Of a DNA stretch of 64,000 nt, positions 53,448 through 63,551 are shown in pieces. Under the pieces are notes generated by a model. It saw nothing but the letters and a program-made list of their open reading frames with translations, was not told the DNA's origin and made no database searches. The DNA is from Chryseobacterium sp. FH2 (GTDB taxonomy: Bacteria; Bacteroidota; Bacteroidia; Flavobacteriales; Weeksellaceae): assembly GCF_001045455.1 (NCBI RefSeq), contig NZ_LFNE01000001.1:248001-312000 (forward strand). Direction: 5' to 3'. Within the stretch, counting starts at the first letter, position 1. Every line of letters begins with the position of its first letter. The position numbers were made by a program, and so were the translations under genes.

Positions 53448-54377
53448 TTAAAACTCAACCTTTACCTTATCCTCAACTTTTAGCTTCACATTTCCTCCGA
53501 CAATCAAAGGCCTGTTATCCTTAATATGGCCGTTCGGAAAACCGAAAATTACAGGGAATTTGTATTTTAAAATCCTGTCTGAAATTAATTGATAAGCAAA
53601 TTCATCAAAACTTTCTTCGTATTGCTTATTCTCTTTTTCATCGCCCATATTTGTCATTCCTCCGACAATTAAACCTGAGATTTTATTGAAAACTCCGGCT
53701 AGTTCCAAACTCATAATCATTCGATCAAGAGCATAAAAATTTTCGCCAATATCTTCAATAAATAAAATTTTATCTTTAAATTTAAAAGAATATTTAGTCC
53801 CTAGAAGCGCATAAATCAGCGCTAAATTTCCTCCAATCAATTCTCCTTCAGTATTCCCTTCTTTATTAAACTGATGCGACTTAAGGGTGTACTTTGGAGT
53901 TTTTCCCTTTAAAATATCAAAAATCAAATCATAACTTTCCTCAGTAACTCCGAAACTTGAAGTTTTGATTGTTTGCCCGTGAATAGAAGCAAAACCTTTA
54001 CCTAATAAAAAGCTTTGAATCACTGTATTATCAGAATAACCAATGTACCATTTCGGATTTTTAGTAAAATGTTTCAGTTTTAAATGTTGGATTAAATGCT
54101 GACATCCATAACCACCTCTGGAAGCCCAAATCGCAGAAATTTCATGGTCATTCAGAGCCCAATTGATGTCTTTTATTCTTTCCTGTTCTGTTCCCGCGTA
54201 ATTGTAACCGTTAGAAAATTTTGCGTAAAGATGTTCTCCTAAAACAGGTACAAAACCTTTATTTTTAATCATCTCAATTCCTTTTTCCAATTGAGAAGTG
54301 TCTACAGCTCCTGCAGGAGAAATTACAGCAATTTTATCACCTGTTCTGAGTGGTTTTGGAAAGATATTTTTTTTCAT
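53448..54377 (-). CDS. S66 family peptidase, LD-carboxypeptidase
   Basis: 309 residues. ISPAGAV near the N-terminus, SRGGYGCQHL (about 85-95), YIGYSDNTVIQSF with the likely nucleophile Ser, GGNLALIYALLG and LFIEDIGENFYALDRM with the acidic residue, and a late FPNGHIKDNRPL with the His. It removes the terminal D-Ala from murein tetrapeptides during recycling. Its ATG overlaps the LysE stop by 4 bp (ATGA). Confidence 0.92.
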   Translation of the reverse strand: MKKNIFPKPLRTGDKIAVISPAGAVDTSQLEKGIEMIKNKGFVPVLGEHLYAKFSNGYNYAGTEQERIKDINWALNDHEISAIWASRGGYGCQHLIQHLKLKHFTKNPKWYIGYSDNTVIQSFLLGKGFASIHGQTIKTSSFGVTEESYDLIFDILKGKTPKYTLKSHQFNKEGNTEGELIGGNLALIYALLGTKYSFKFKDKILFIEDIGENFYALDRMIMSLELAGVFNKISGLIVGGMTNMGDEKENKQYEESFDEFAYQLISDRILKYKFPVIFGFPNGHIKDNRPLIVGGNVKLKVEDKVKVEF

Positions 54378-55060
54378 TTAGTTTTTTGATATTTTACTTC
54401 AGTCTTTTCAGCTTCTTCCAGCCGCCTATCAAACTGATTGAATTTTTTGAAGCTCTGTAAGAAGATAAAGAAACTGAATATGATAAGGATCCCGCCAACA
54501 ATTCTTCTGATTCTATTGGCTAAATTTTGTGTCAGTTTATCATGAAATTGTTTTGCCAGAAAGATTTTAGCAAGATCTATACATAAATAAGTTCCGATAA
54601 CAATCCCGATGTAAAGAACAAAACTAGAAGTATCCGGATACTGATTTCGAACCGAAATCACGGTAACCAACCAAAATAAAATAACTCCAACGTTCAAAAG
54701 ATTGAAGAAAAATCCATTCATAAAGGTCTTAAAATAATTTTGACTGATGATTTTTTCTTCTCCGGGCATATGCATTTTGGTCTTGGTAACCATCATTACA
54801 ATTCCGTATATAAAAATAAGAATTGAGGTAATTCTATAAAAACCGGGATGTTTATCTATCAAAGTTACAATATCTGCACTTGCATAATAAGCTGCCAAAA
54901 TACATAACAAATCTGCAGAAATCACTCCAATATCGAGTGCTAAAGCATGTTTTGGACCTCTGGAAAAGCTGGTTTCAATGAGTAGGAAAAAAATAGGTCC
55001 TATAAAAACCAAGCTCAGCATGAATCCTAAAATAACAGCTGAAAGTATAAGTTCAAACAT
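54374..55060 (-). CDS. LysE family translocator
   Basis: 228 residues, six membrane helices of the LysE/RhtB type: GFMLSLVFIGPIFFLLIETS (first helix with the conserved GP), a long third helix (YRITSILIFIYGIVMMVTK), and FFFNLLNVGVILFWL. Exports amino acids or similar solutes; the substrate is unknown. Coupled to the downstream LD-carboxypeptidase gene, so release of peptidoglycan-derived amino acids is a possibility (inference). Confidence 0.85.
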   Translation of the reverse strand: MFELILSAVILGFMLSLVFIGPIFFLLIETSFSRGPKHALALDIGVISADLLCILAAYYASADIVTLIDKHPGFYRITSILIFIYGIVMMVTKTKMHMPGEEKIISQNYFKTFMNGFFFNLLNVGVILFWLVTVISVRNQYPDTSSFVLYIGIVIGTYLCIDLAKIFLAKQFHDKLTQNLANRIRRIVGGILIIFSFFIFLQSFKKFNQFDRRLEEAEKTEVKYQKTK

Positions 55061-55127
55061 TCAATAACTTTTTAAATGAAAAATAATTTTCATCCCATTT
55101 TATACAAATTTAAACTTTATGTTTTAA

Positions 55128-57281
55128 TTAATCAACTATCTTAAAATCTAACTGCTTTTGGATTAAATTAGCTTTAACAACTTTTATCTTTACCTGATCT
55201 CCCAGCTGATATCTATTACCTGTTCGTGATCCGTAAACAGCGTGGGTAGATTTATCGTAAGTATAAGAATCATCCATAAGATCTCTCAATTTGATCAAAC
55301 CTTCCGCCCCGTTTTCAGGAATCTCTACCCAGAAGCCAAATTCTGCAACCCCGGAAATCACACCATTGAAAGTTTCTCCCAAATGCTTTTCCATAAACTT
55401 TACCTGCATAAATTTGATAGAATCCCTCTCCGCATCTGCAGCTAATCTTTCCATTGAGCTGCAATGCTTTGCTTTTTCTTCCAGTTCAGGTTTACTTGGA
55501 GATTTTCCACCATCTAAATAATGTTGCAGCAAACGGTGGGCAAGTAAATCAGGATAACGACGAATAGGAGAGGTAAAGTGGCTATAATACTCAAAACCAA
55601 GACCATAGTGGCCGATTGGTTCTGTGGAATATACTGCTTTACTCATACTCCGCATTGCCAAAGTTTCAATCATGTTTTCTTCGCCTTTACCTTTGACATC
55701 GTGCAATAATCTGTTCAAAGATTCTGCAACCTTTTTGGTGTTTGCCAAATCCATTTTATACCCAAAAGTGGAAACAAAATCCCTGAGGGATTCTAATTTC
55801 GCAGGATCCGGATCATCGTGAACCCTATATATAAATGTATTTTGAGAAATATCTCCCCGCTTATTTAACGAAACAAATTCCGATACTTTTTTATTTGCCA
55901 AAAGCATGAATTCTTCAATCAAATGATTAGAATCCTTGCTTATTTTAAAGTAAACTCCAACGGGCTCGTTATTTTCATCCAGATTGAATCGGACTTCACT
56001 TCTATCAAAGGTAATTGCTCCGTTCTTGATTCTTTTTTGACGCATAATTTTCGCCAATTTATCTAAAACCAAAATTTCTTCTGCAAAATCACCATCTTTT
56101 CCTTCGATTCTTTCCTGAGCCTCTTCGTAAGTAAATCTTCTGTCTGAATGAATTACCGTTCTCCCAAACCATTGTTTTTGAATCTCAGCATTATCATTTA
56201 ATTCAAAAACGGCTGAGAATGTAAATTTATCTTCATGCGGGCGAAGTGAACAAACATCATTACTCAAAACTTCAGGCAGCATAGGTACAACCCGATCAAC
56301 CAAATAAACAGAAGTAGCTCTTTCATAGGCTTCATCATCCAAAATAGTTCCCGGAACTACATAATGAGAAACATCCGCAATGTGAATACCAATTTCCCAG
56401 TTTCCATTTTCTAATTTCCTGATAGATAAAGCATCATCAAAATCTTTTGCATCTTTCGGGTCAATCGTGAAGGTAGTAATACCACGCATATCCCGGCGTT
56501 TTGCTACTTCTTCATCATTGATAGTTCTGTCAATTTTCTCAGCATCCCTTTCAACTTCTGCAGGAAATTCATATGGTAAACCGTATTCGGCCAAAATAGA
56601 GTGAATCTCTGTTTCGTGCTCTCCAGGAGCCCCTAAAACCTGAATAATTTCACCTTCAGGATTTTTATCTCCAGGTTTCCATTCTGTCATTTTTACGATA
56701 ACTTTGTTACCGTCTTCAGCTCCTCCGAATTTTCCTTTCGGAATAAAAATATCTGTATTAATCGTTTTTTTATCGCAAACAACAAATCCGAAATCTTTAT
56801 GAGCAACCACTTGGAAAATTCCGACAAATTCCGTCCGCGCTCTTTCTAAAACTTCAATCACAGAACCTTCAAGCTTTTTTCCTTTATAAGTATATGTGAT
56901 AATTAAAACTTTATCACCCTGCAAAGCATCTTTTACGTTCTTGGAATGGATAAAAATATCATCCTCCATACCTTCCACACTTACATAAGCATTTCCGGAT
57001 TGGTTAAAATCTATAGTCCCGGAAAGAGTTCCTGCAATTTTTAGATTTACAATATATTTTCCTTTTTCAGTTTCCTTAATTCTTTCAGAAGCCTGAAGTT
57101 TATGCAAAGCCTGAATTACAAGTTCTCTCTGTCTTGGATTTCTGTAATCTATTCCTTCTGAGATCTGCTTATAATTATAGATCTTAGTAGAATTTTCATT
57201 CATAAAACGCAGGATTAATCTTCCGATTTCCATTAGTTTATGATCATTTTTTTGACTTATATATTTTCTTTTTTTTGGCAT
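55128..57281 (-). CDS. rnr: ribonuclease R
   Basis: 717 residues: N-terminal winged-helix region, two cold-shock domains (about 80-230), the RNB catalytic domain with ITIDPKDAKDFDDALS-type acidic cluster (about 270-290) and HYGLGFEYYSHFTSPIRRYPDL, and a C-terminal S1 domain (about 630-715). A 3'-5' exoribonuclease that degrades structured RNA. Monocistronic by context. Confidence 0.96.
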   Translation of the reverse strand: MPKKRKYISQKNDHKLMEIGRLILRFMNENSTKIYNYKQISEGIDYRNPRQRELVIQALHKLQASERIKETEKGKYIVNLKIAGTLSGTIDFNQSGNAYVSVEGMEDDIFIHSKNVKDALQGDKVLIITYTYKGKKLEGSVIEVLERARTEFVGIFQVVAHKDFGFVVCDKKTINTDIFIPKGKFGGAEDGNKVIVKMTEWKPGDKNPEGEIIQVLGAPGEHETEIHSILAEYGLPYEFPAEVERDAEKIDRTINDEEVAKRRDMRGITTFTIDPKDAKDFDDALSIRKLENGNWEIGIHIADVSHYVVPGTILDDEAYERATSVYLVDRVVPMLPEVLSNDVCSLRPHEDKFTFSAVFELNDNAEIQKQWFGRTVIHSDRRFTYEEAQERIEGKDGDFAEEILVLDKLAKIMRQKRIKNGAITFDRSEVRFNLDENNEPVGVYFKISKDSNHLIEEFMLLANKKVSEFVSLNKRGDISQNTFIYRVHDDPDPAKLESLRDFVSTFGYKMDLANTKKVAESLNRLLHDVKGKGEENMIETLAMRSMSKAVYSTEPIGHYGLGFEYYSHFTSPIRRYPDLLAHRLLQHYLDGGKSPSKPELEEKAKHCSSMERLAADAERDSIKFMQVKFMEKHLGETFNGVISGVAEFGFWVEIPENGAEGLIKLRDLMDDSYTYDKSTHAVYGSRTGNRYQLGDQVKIKVVKANLIQKQLDFKIVD

Positions 57282-57605
57282 TTTAATTCATTATTAATTA
57301 GTTACAGTTTTAATCAGATTAAAACCGTGTTTTAAATTCATCTTTATATATAAAGAGAATTTTAATTTTTATTGTAAAATTTACTACTGTAATTTAACAA
57401 CATCAATTTTCCTTCCAATATTTTACAATAGAAACGAGTTTTGTATAAAATTACTACAAATATGGAGAAGAGTGAGAAAAAACCTCATATTAAATATGAT
57501 ACAGGCTAATGAAAATAATAGGCTGGTAAATCCTAATAGACAATACAAAGATACAACATAAAAAATAAATAAGGCTTGTAATTTGATTTACAAGCCTTTA
57601 TGTAT
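57282..57605. other. 324-bp spacer
   Basis: Holds the 5' leader of rnr and the rpiB terminator at its right end. Between them (57300-57560) it is AT-rich and I see no ORF or clear promoter. Confidence 0.5.
57571..57598 (-). terminator. terminator of rpiB
   Basis: Perfect 11-bp stem AAGGCTTGTAA / TTACAAGCCTT (57571-57581, 57588-57598), 8 bp past the rpiB stop. Confidence 0.85.
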
Positions 57606-58040
57606 TTAGCAAAATGCAATTTTATCAACTCTGTTCTGATGTCTGCCTCCTTCAAAATTTGTTGTAAGGAATTTATCTACAATTTCAATTGCCAATTCTT
57701 TCGATATGAATCTTGCAGGCATTGAGATCATATTGGCATCATTATGTTGTCTTGCCAAGCTTGCAATTTCAGGCATCCAGCAAAGAGCGCAACGAATTTT
57801 CTGATGTTTGTTGGCTGTAATCTGAACACCATTTCCGCTTCCGCATATTAATATACCCAGCTCATTTTCTCCGTTCTCAACTGATGTCGCAGCAGGATGT
57901 ACGAAGTCAGGATAATCCACACTGTCTGTGGAAAACGTTCCAAAATCCTGAACTTCAAAGGTTTCTGATAAATAGTTCTTAACAATCTCCTTATATTCGA
58001 AACCGGCATGGTCAGCAGCAATAGCGATTTTTCTTTTCAT
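57606..58040 (-). CDS. rpiB: ribose-5-phosphate isomerase B
   Basis: 144 residues from ATG 58038-58040 (MKRKIAIAADHAGFEYKE). IAADHAGFEYK, DSVDYPDFVHPAA, ILICGSGNGVQITANK (active-site Cys) and RHQNRVDKI match RpiB/LacAB. It interconverts ribose-5-P and ribulose-5-P. The frame extends upstream to 58226, but that part overlaps the putative origin spacer and does not resemble the family. Confidence 0.95.
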   Translation of the reverse strand: MKRKIAIAADHAGFEYKEIVKNYLSETFEVQDFGTFSTDSVDYPDFVHPAATSVENGENELGILICGSGNGVQITANKHQKIRCALCWMPEIASLARQHNDANMISMPARFISKELAIEIVDKFLTTNFEGGRHQNRVDKIAFC

Positions 58041-58594
58041 AATTCTTGTATTAAGCTTTTTTAGATTTATTTCCACACAAATGTAAGTATAATGTGGATA
58101 ACTCTTAAATTTTTGAGGATTTAATGTGAAACATATTGTTAATAACTGTTGGTAACATTGGTAAAATAAATGTTTCGTAACATTAGAAAATTTTGTAATA
58201 GAAATTACTGCCAAAAATTTTAACAAATTTTTTCAAAAACTTTCCAGTGAGATTTCTCTGCTTTTTCCATAAATCGGTTATTAATAAAGGGAATCGTGGA
58301 AAAGTTATCCATATTTGTTAATAAGTAATAGAAAAATCAGATTTCCAGGAATTTATAATGTATATAAAATGTGAATTGAATAAAAATTAATTGTTATAAT
58401 TTATTCTTGAAAAACTTATCCCCTATACTAACAACACACAACAACAATACCATATTCTTTTTTTATAGAGAAAAGAAATTGTTGATTATTGAATGTTGGG
58501 TTTGCGGGAAACTTTTCTGAAAACTTTTATCGGGTTGCGGCTTTTCAAAAATTTTAAAATCTTACATTTGTGAAACGAAAATTCAACGATATTT
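58041..58594. other. 554-bp AT-rich spacer with DnaA-box-like sites, candidate origin
   Basis: Contains a perfect DnaA box (TGTGGATAA, 58093-58101, i.e. TTATCCACA on the minus strand), one 8/9 match (TTATCCATA, 58305-58313) and a weaker TTATCCCCT (58416-58424), in long A/T tracts. No gene fits. A -7 element for pgk (TACATTTG) lies at 58563-58570. Close to mnmG and two parS sites, so an origin is possible but unproven. Confidence 0.35.
58093..58101 (-). promoter_or_regulatory. DnaA box
   Basis: Perfect TTATCCACA on the minus strand, upstream of rpiB. Confidence 0.5.
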
Positions 58595-59785
58595 ATGAAA
58601 ACAATCAATGATTTCAATTTTAGTGATAAGAAAGCTCTGGTAAGAGTGGATTTTAATGTTCCGCAAGATGACCGGTTAAAAGTTACTGATAATACAAGAA
58701 TTGTTGCTGTAAAGCCAACAGTTGATAAAATCCTTAATGACGGAGGTTCTGTAATTTTAATGGCTCACCTTGGAAGGCCAAAAGGAGAGGTGAAGGATGA
58801 GTTTTCTCTTAGACATATCGTGGAAGAAATATCTGCGGTTCTTGGCCAGGAAGTAAAATTTGTTGACGAATGTGTAGGAGAGAAGGCTGAGGAGGCAGCA
58901 GCAGACCTAAAACCGGGTGAAATTCTTTTATTGGAAAATCTGCGTTTTCATAATGAAGAGGAAAAAGGTGATGAAGGTTTTGCAGAACAGCTTTCTAAGC
59001 TGGGTGATGCTTATGTGAATGATGCTTTTGGTACAGCTCACAGAGCCCATGCTTCTACAGCAGTTATTGCTAAATTTTTTCCATCAACTAAATTTTTCGG
59101 TTTGTTAATGGCTAAAGAGCTCCAGGCTATTGATAAGGTTCTGAAAAGTGGAGAACGTCCTGTAACTGCTATACTTGGAGGGTCTAAAATTTCAACTAAA
59201 ATTACCGTTATAGAAAATATATTGCCTGCAGTTGATAATCTGATCATCGGTGGTGGAATGGCATTTACTTTTATTAAGGCACTTGGCGGTAAAATCGGAA
59301 CTTCATTGGTAGAAGAAGATAAACTTCCTCTTGCCCTGGAAATTTTAGGAAAAGCGAAAGAGCATAAAGTAAAAGTTTATCTTCCCTCTGATACGATCAT
59401 CGCTGAAAGTTTCAGTAATGATGCAGATAGAAAAGAAACAGATATTTATGCTATTCCGGAAGGTTGGATGGGATTAGATGCTGGTCCAAAATCCAGAGAT
59501 CAGTTCAATGATGTACTTTTGAATTCAAGAACAATTCTTTGGAATGGACCAATCGGAGTTTTTGAAATGTCAAATTTTGCATCCGGAACTATTGCTCTTG
59601 GAGATAGTATTGCAGAAGCAACAAAACTTGGAGCTTTCTCTTTAGTTGGAGGAGGAGATAGTGTGGCTTTCGTAAAACAGTTTGGGTACGATGAAAAAGT
59701 AAGTTATGTTTCTACAGGGGGTGGGGCAATGCTTGAAAGTTTGGAAGGTTTGGAACTTCCTGGAGTGGCTGCCATAAATAATTAA
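58595..59785 (+). CDS. pgk: phosphoglycerate kinase
   Basis: 396 residues, normal length. [65 protein letters not shown], the nucleotide loop [11 protein letters not shown] and the C-terminal [16 protein letters not shown] and STGGGAMLE. Converts 1,3-bisphosphoglycerate to 3-phosphoglycerate with ATP formation. Strong terminator downstream; own transcription unit. Confidence 0.97.
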   Translation: MKTINDFNFSDKKALVRVDFNVPQDDRLKVTDNTRIVAVKPTVDKILNDGGSVILMAHLGRPKGEVKDEFSLRHIVEEISAVLGQEVKFVDECVGEKAEEAAADLKPGEILLLENLRFHNEEEKGDEGFAEQLSKLGDAYVNDAFGTAHRAHASTAVIAKFFPSTKFFGLLMAKELQAIDKVLKSGERPVTAILGGSKISTKITVIENILPAVDNLIIGGGMAFTFIKALGGKIGTSLVEEDKLPLALEILGKAKEHKVKVYLPSDTIIAESFSNDADRKETDIYAIPEGWMGLDAGPKSRDQFNDVLLNSRTILWNGPIGVFEMSNFASGTIALGDSIAEATKLGAFSLVGGGDSVAFVKQFGYDEKVSYVSTGGGAMLESLEGLELPGVAAINN

Positions 59786-59806
59786 GAAATTTAAATTTTA
59801 TAAAAC

Positions 59807-59838
59807 AAAAGTCCGCTAATTTTCAGTGGACTTTTTTA
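59807..59838 (+). terminator. terminator of pgk
   Basis: AAAAGTCCGCT / AGTGGACTTTT (59807-59817, 59825-59835; one G-U), T-run to 59838. Confidence 0.85.
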
Positions 59839-60084
59839 TTTTATTAAAATCTTTATGTTTTGAATTTTCAGTTTATTAAAATACTTAATTTATATTTAAT
59901 TTACTTTTATACTAATTTTAAGTATTAAAATAGGTTTTTTAGATAGAACTACTTTTTACTTTTAAATTTCTATCCATAAGATTACTTTATTTGAACTATC
60001 ATTCTTAGTAAATTTTTTCTAACATTTACATTTTTTTTAAAAATTCGTTTTTGGAATATTGTTGAATAGGGGAGATAAAAAATA

Positions 60085-60114
60085 AAAAAACCTGGTGATA
60101 AAACCGGGTTTTTT
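60085..60114 (-). terminator. terminator of the methyltransferase gene
   Basis: AAAAAACCTGG / CCGGGTTTTTT (60085-60095, 60104-60114; one wobble), about 60 bp past the stop at 60174. Confidence 0.75.
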
Positions 60115-60173
60115 AGATTTTTAACTAAAAATAGTAAAAATTGACCTTTATAAATGCCTCAAAAATCGATTTT

Positions 60174-60995
60174 TTACTTTTTTTCGATAATATATATCAA
60201 ACTTGAAAATTCTGTCGAAAAAAGAGCCTTTACGTTAGAAATCGTTCCGTAGATGGCTGCTTTTAGCCAGAAAAGAGGGGATTTTTTGTATTTTTCGCTC
60301 AACATAGATATATAGTATGAATCTAGAATCAAAGGTTTAATTTTTCTCATTTTCCAATTTGGCTTCTTGGCGATCAGGTTTTCCATTCCATTTTTTGAGA
60401 AATGGTAAATGTGTCTTGGTACATCATAAGCTGCCCAATATTCTTTGTAATGTTTTGCATCATACGAAGTAGGGTTAGGTACAGCAATAATTAACAATCC
60501 TTTTTCTTTTAATTTCATGTTAAAAATTTCCAACATTTCATCCTGGTTTTCCACGTGTTCAAATACATGCCAAAGTGTAATAGCGTCTAAACTTTTGTCT
60601 TCAATTACATTTATATTATCTAAGATTTTAGCTTTTGTAATTTTATTTTGTGCTGCCTTTCTTGCATCAGTGTCAGGTTCAAAACCGAATGTTTCAAAAT
60701 CATTTTCAATATATTTTACAAACTCTCCGGCACCGCAACCATAATCTAAAACATTTGCTCCTTTTTTAATCCTGTCTAAAAGAATCGTCTTTTTATACTG
60801 TAAATTAAATAGCTGTAAAAATTTGTAAAGTTTTTCTTTTAAACTTCCTGAATCCTGATGATGGGAGATATAATCTTCGCTTTCGTAATATTTAGAAATA
60901 TTTAATGGAATAGGGGAGGTTTTAAAAACTCCTTTTGTTTCCGTTTCCTTAATTTCAAAAATTTCCTCCGAAAGAAAATGATCTTTTATTTTCAT
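60174..60995 (-). CDS. class I SAM-dependent methyltransferase
   Basis: 273 residues. Motif I VLDYGCGAGEFVKYI (about 90-104), motif post-I GFEPD, TLWHVFEHVENQDEMLE and the LLIIAVPNPTSYD block place it with Methyltransf_23-type enzymes found in cell-surface polysaccharide contexts. The N-terminal 80 residues form a helical extension. The substrate is unknown. One gene between pgk and mnmG. Confidence 0.88.
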   Translation of the reverse strand: MKIKDHFLSEEIFEIKETETKGVFKTSPIPLNISKYYESEDYISHHQDSGSLKEKLYKFLQLFNLQYKKTILLDRIKKGANVLDYGCGAGEFVKYIENDFETFGFEPDTDARKAAQNKITKAKILDNINVIEDKSLDAITLWHVFEHVENQDEMLEIFNMKLKEKGLLIIAVPNPTSYDAKHYKEYWAAYDVPRHIYHFSKNGMENLIAKKPNWKMRKIKPLILDSYYISMLSEKYKKSPLFWLKAAIYGTISNVKALFSTEFSSLIYIIEKK

Positions 60996-61083
60996 TGAAT
61001 CTATTCTTTTATAATAAAAATTAAAGATATTCAGCTTTGTAATAAGCTTGTAAATGCCTTAATTTTTGCTTTTATTTCATATA

Positions 61084-61099
61084 TGTTTCACGTGAAACA
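61084..61099. promoter_or_regulatory. parS site 1
   Basis: TGTTTCACGTGAAACA, a perfect 16-bp palindrome identical to a classic ParB-binding parS sequence (18 bp with flanking A/T). It lies 9 bp past the mnmG stop. Confidence 0.9.
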
Positions 61100-61107
61100 T
61101 TTTTTAA

Positions 61108-62970
61108 TTAACGTCCTAAATAGACTAATAAAACATTAATATCGGCAGGTGAAACACCACTTATTCTGCCAGCCTGAGCTATTGTTTTTGGTCTTATATT
61201 TGACATTTTTTGTTTTGCTTCTGCAGAGAGGCTGGAAATACTTTTGTAATCAAAATCTTCAGGAATTTTAATATTTTCCAGACGATTTAGTTTGGCAACA
61301 TTCTCTTTTTCCTTTTCTATATACCCTTTATATTTTATATTTACTTCCGCTTGCTCTCTTACTTCATCATCATATTGAGAAGAAAATTCCTTGATTATTT
61401 CAATATTATCCAGTTTTTCTAGTGTAATATTAGGTCTTGTAAGAAATTGAGAAGCTCTATACGCCTGATCTACAGGATTGCTCTCAATACTTTCCAGGAT
61501 AGGATTAATAATGCCGGGTTTTAAAGAGGTTTCTCGAAGAAATGCTTCAAGCTCCTGACTCTTAGCTATTTTTTCATTTACCCTTTTTAATCTATCTTCT
61601 TTAGCCAGGCCTAATTTAAAAGCTTTTTCAGTTAGCCTGATATCTGCATTATCCTGTCTTAAAAGAAGTCTGTATTCAGCTCTGGAAGTAAACATTCTAT
61701 AGGGTTCTTCAGTTCCTTTTGTAATTAAGTCATCGACTAAAACTCCTATATACGCTTCGTCTCTATTTAGAATAAATTCATCTTTTTCATGTACTTTATT
61801 GTGAGCATTTATACCTGCAATCAAACCTTGTCCCGCAGCTTCTTCGTAGCCTGTTGTACCATTTATTTGGCCTGCGAAGTATAAATTATCCACCAATTTT
61901 GTTTCTAAAGTATGCTTTAGTTGAGTAGGAGGGAAGTAGTCATATTCAATAGCATAGCCGGGACGAAATACTTTTACATTTTCAAATCCAGGAATATGTT
62001 TCATTGCTTTAATCTGAACATCTTCAGGAAGAGAAGAGCTGAATCCATTTACATAAATTTCTACGGTTTTCCAACCTTCAGGTTCTACGAATAGCTGATG
62101 TCTCGTTCTTTCTGCAAAACGGTTAATCTTATCTTCAATACTTGGACAATATCTTGGGCCTAAACTTTGAATTGTACCATTAAACATTGGGCTTCTATCG
62201 AAACCTTCACGTAGAATATCGTGTACGGTTTCGTTAGTATAAACAATATGACAGCTTAATTGTCTGGTTAATTTTGGTGTATCCGAATAGCTGAATTTTT
62301 GAGGATTTTCATCTCCCTTTTGTTCTTCCATTTTAGAATAATCCAGGCTTCTTCCATCTACTCTCGGTGGAGTACCTGTTTTCATTCTTCCGGCTTCAAA
62401 GCCTAAAGAAACGAGTTGCTCCGTAATACCAAAAGCTCGCGGTTCACCCATTCTTCCACCTCCTAATTGTTTATCTCCCACATGAATTAATCCATTTAGG
62501 AAGGTTCCGTTTGTAAGTACTACAGCTTTTGATCTTATCTCAATTCCTAATGAAGTAATAACTCCTACAGCTTTATTATTTTCAATAATAAGCTGTTTTA
62601 CCATATCCTGAAAGAAATCAAGATTTGGTGTATTTTCTAATGCCAAACGCCATTCTTCTGCGAAAAGCATTCTGTCATTCTGTGTTCTTGGAGACCACAT
62701 CGCAGGACCTTTTGAAAGATTTAGCATCTTGAATTGTATGGCAGACTTATCTGCTATAATTCCTGAATACCCTCCCATTGCATCGATTTCTCTTACAATT
62801 TGTCCTTTGGCAATTCCTCCCATCGCAGGGTTGCAACTCATTTGCCCAATAGTCTGCATATTCATTGTAACAAGAAGAGTTTTTGAACCCAGATTCGCCG
62901 CCGCTGCCGCTGCTTCGCATCCCGCATGTCCAGCACCAACTACGATTACATCATATATTTCTGAAATCAT
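61108..62970 (-). CDS. mnmG: tRNA uridine-5-carboxymethylaminomethyl modification enzyme MnmG
   Basis: 620 residues, standard length. FAD-binding [75 protein letters not shown] and the C-terminal helical domain ([13 protein letters not shown]) are all present. With MnmE it makes cmnm5U at the wobble base of certain tRNAs. It is flanked on both sides by perfect parS sites. Confidence 0.97.
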   Translation of the reverse strand: MISEIYDVIVVGAGHAGCEAAAAAANLGSKTLLVTMNMQTIGQMSCNPAMGGIAKGQIVREIDAMGGYSGIIADKSAIQFKMLNLSKGPAMWSPRTQNDRMLFAEEWRLALENTPNLDFFQDMVKQLIIENNKAVGVITSLGIEIRSKAVVLTNGTFLNGLIHVGDKQLGGGRMGEPRAFGITEQLVSLGFEAGRMKTGTPPRVDGRSLDYSKMEEQKGDENPQKFSYSDTPKLTRQLSCHIVYTNETVHDILREGFDRSPMFNGTIQSLGPRYCPSIEDKINRFAERTRHQLFVEPEGWKTVEIYVNGFSSSLPEDVQIKAMKHIPGFENVKVFRPGYAIEYDYFPPTQLKHTLETKLVDNLYFAGQINGTTGYEEAAGQGLIAGINAHNKVHEKDEFILNRDEAYIGVLVDDLITKGTEEPYRMFTSRAEYRLLLRQDNADIRLTEKAFKLGLAKEDRLKRVNEKIAKSQELEAFLRETSLKPGIINPILESIESNPVDQAYRASQFLTRPNITLEKLDNIEIIKEFSSQYDDEVREQAEVNIKYKGYIEKEKENVAKLNRLENIKIPEDFDYKSISSLSAEAKQKMSNIRPKTIAQAGRISGVSPADINVLLVYLGR

Positions 62971-63015
62971 TTTATTGCTTGTTTTAAGCTTTAAATTTTT
63001 ATCTTTTTTTACAAA

Positions 63016-63031
63016 TGTTTCACGTGAAACA
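63016..63031. promoter_or_regulatory. parS site 2
   Basis: TGTTTCACGTGAAACA, identical to site 1 at 61084-61099, located 46 bp upstream of the mnmG start, in its promoter region. Confidence 0.9.
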
Positions 63032-63136
63032 TTATTTAAATTTACAAGTCTAAATCGCTTGTTTTATAGTGTAAGATTAATATTAAGATTAGAAATTCAG
63101 AATTAAAAGATTTAGCATAAACTAATCTTTTAATAT

Positions 63137-63547
63137 TCAATTTTTAAATTTATCTAAATAAAAATCTTCTTTGCTTCGCATTAACTGTTCTTCTTCCTCA
63201 GTTTTATCTTTATATCCTGAAAGATGGAGAATGCCATGAGCTAAAACTCGTCTCAATTCTTCTTCGTAATCTCGGGAGAGGGTAGAAGCATTATCAGAAA
63301 TGCGCTGCAAAGATACGAAAATCTCTCCGCTTATGGTTTTACCTTTTACATAATCAAATGTAATGATATCAGTATAGTAATCATGCTGTAAATAGTCCTG
63401 ATTTACTTTTAATAAATATTCATCGTCGCAGAAGATGTAATTGATTTCTCCAAGTTTTTTTCCTTCTGAAAGAATGATGTCTTCCAGCCATGTTGTATAC
63501 TCTGTATTTACAGATTCGGGTAAGTTTTCGTAAAAGAATTGTATCAT
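63137..63547 (-). CDS. ybeY: endoribonuclease YbeY
   Basis: 136 residues. The zinc motif HGILHLSGYKDKTEEEE departs from the classic H-x3-H-x5-H: HGxLHLxGYDH becomes HGILHLSGYKDK, so the third His is not at its standard place. INYIFCDDEYLLKVNQDYL and ITFDYV fit the family. YbeY trims 16S rRNA 3' ends. The start lies 4 bp before the stop of the next gene's frame. Confidence 0.88.
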   Translation of the reverse strand: MIQFFYENLPESVNTEYTTWLEDIILSEGKKLGEINYIFCDDEYLLKVNQDYLQHDYYTDIITFDYVKGKTISGEIFVSLQRISDNASTLSRDYEEELRRVLAHGILHLSGYKDKTEEEEQLMRSKEDFYLDKFKN

Positions 63548-63551
63548 TGTT

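Larger units (their letters stand above)
59786..60173. other. 388-bp intergenic region
   Basis: Starts with the pgk terminator, ends with the methyltransferase terminator. The middle (59840-60080) is extremely AT-rich, with an inverted repeat AATACTTAA...TTAAGTATT near 59880-59925, and no ORF. Confidence 0.5.

Noticed and set aside
58041..58226. N-terminal extension of rpiB to 58226
   Set aside because: The extra 62 codons do not resemble RpiB, lie in an AT-rich spacer with a DnaA box and a -7 element, and the family start MKRKIAIAADHAG is at 58040.
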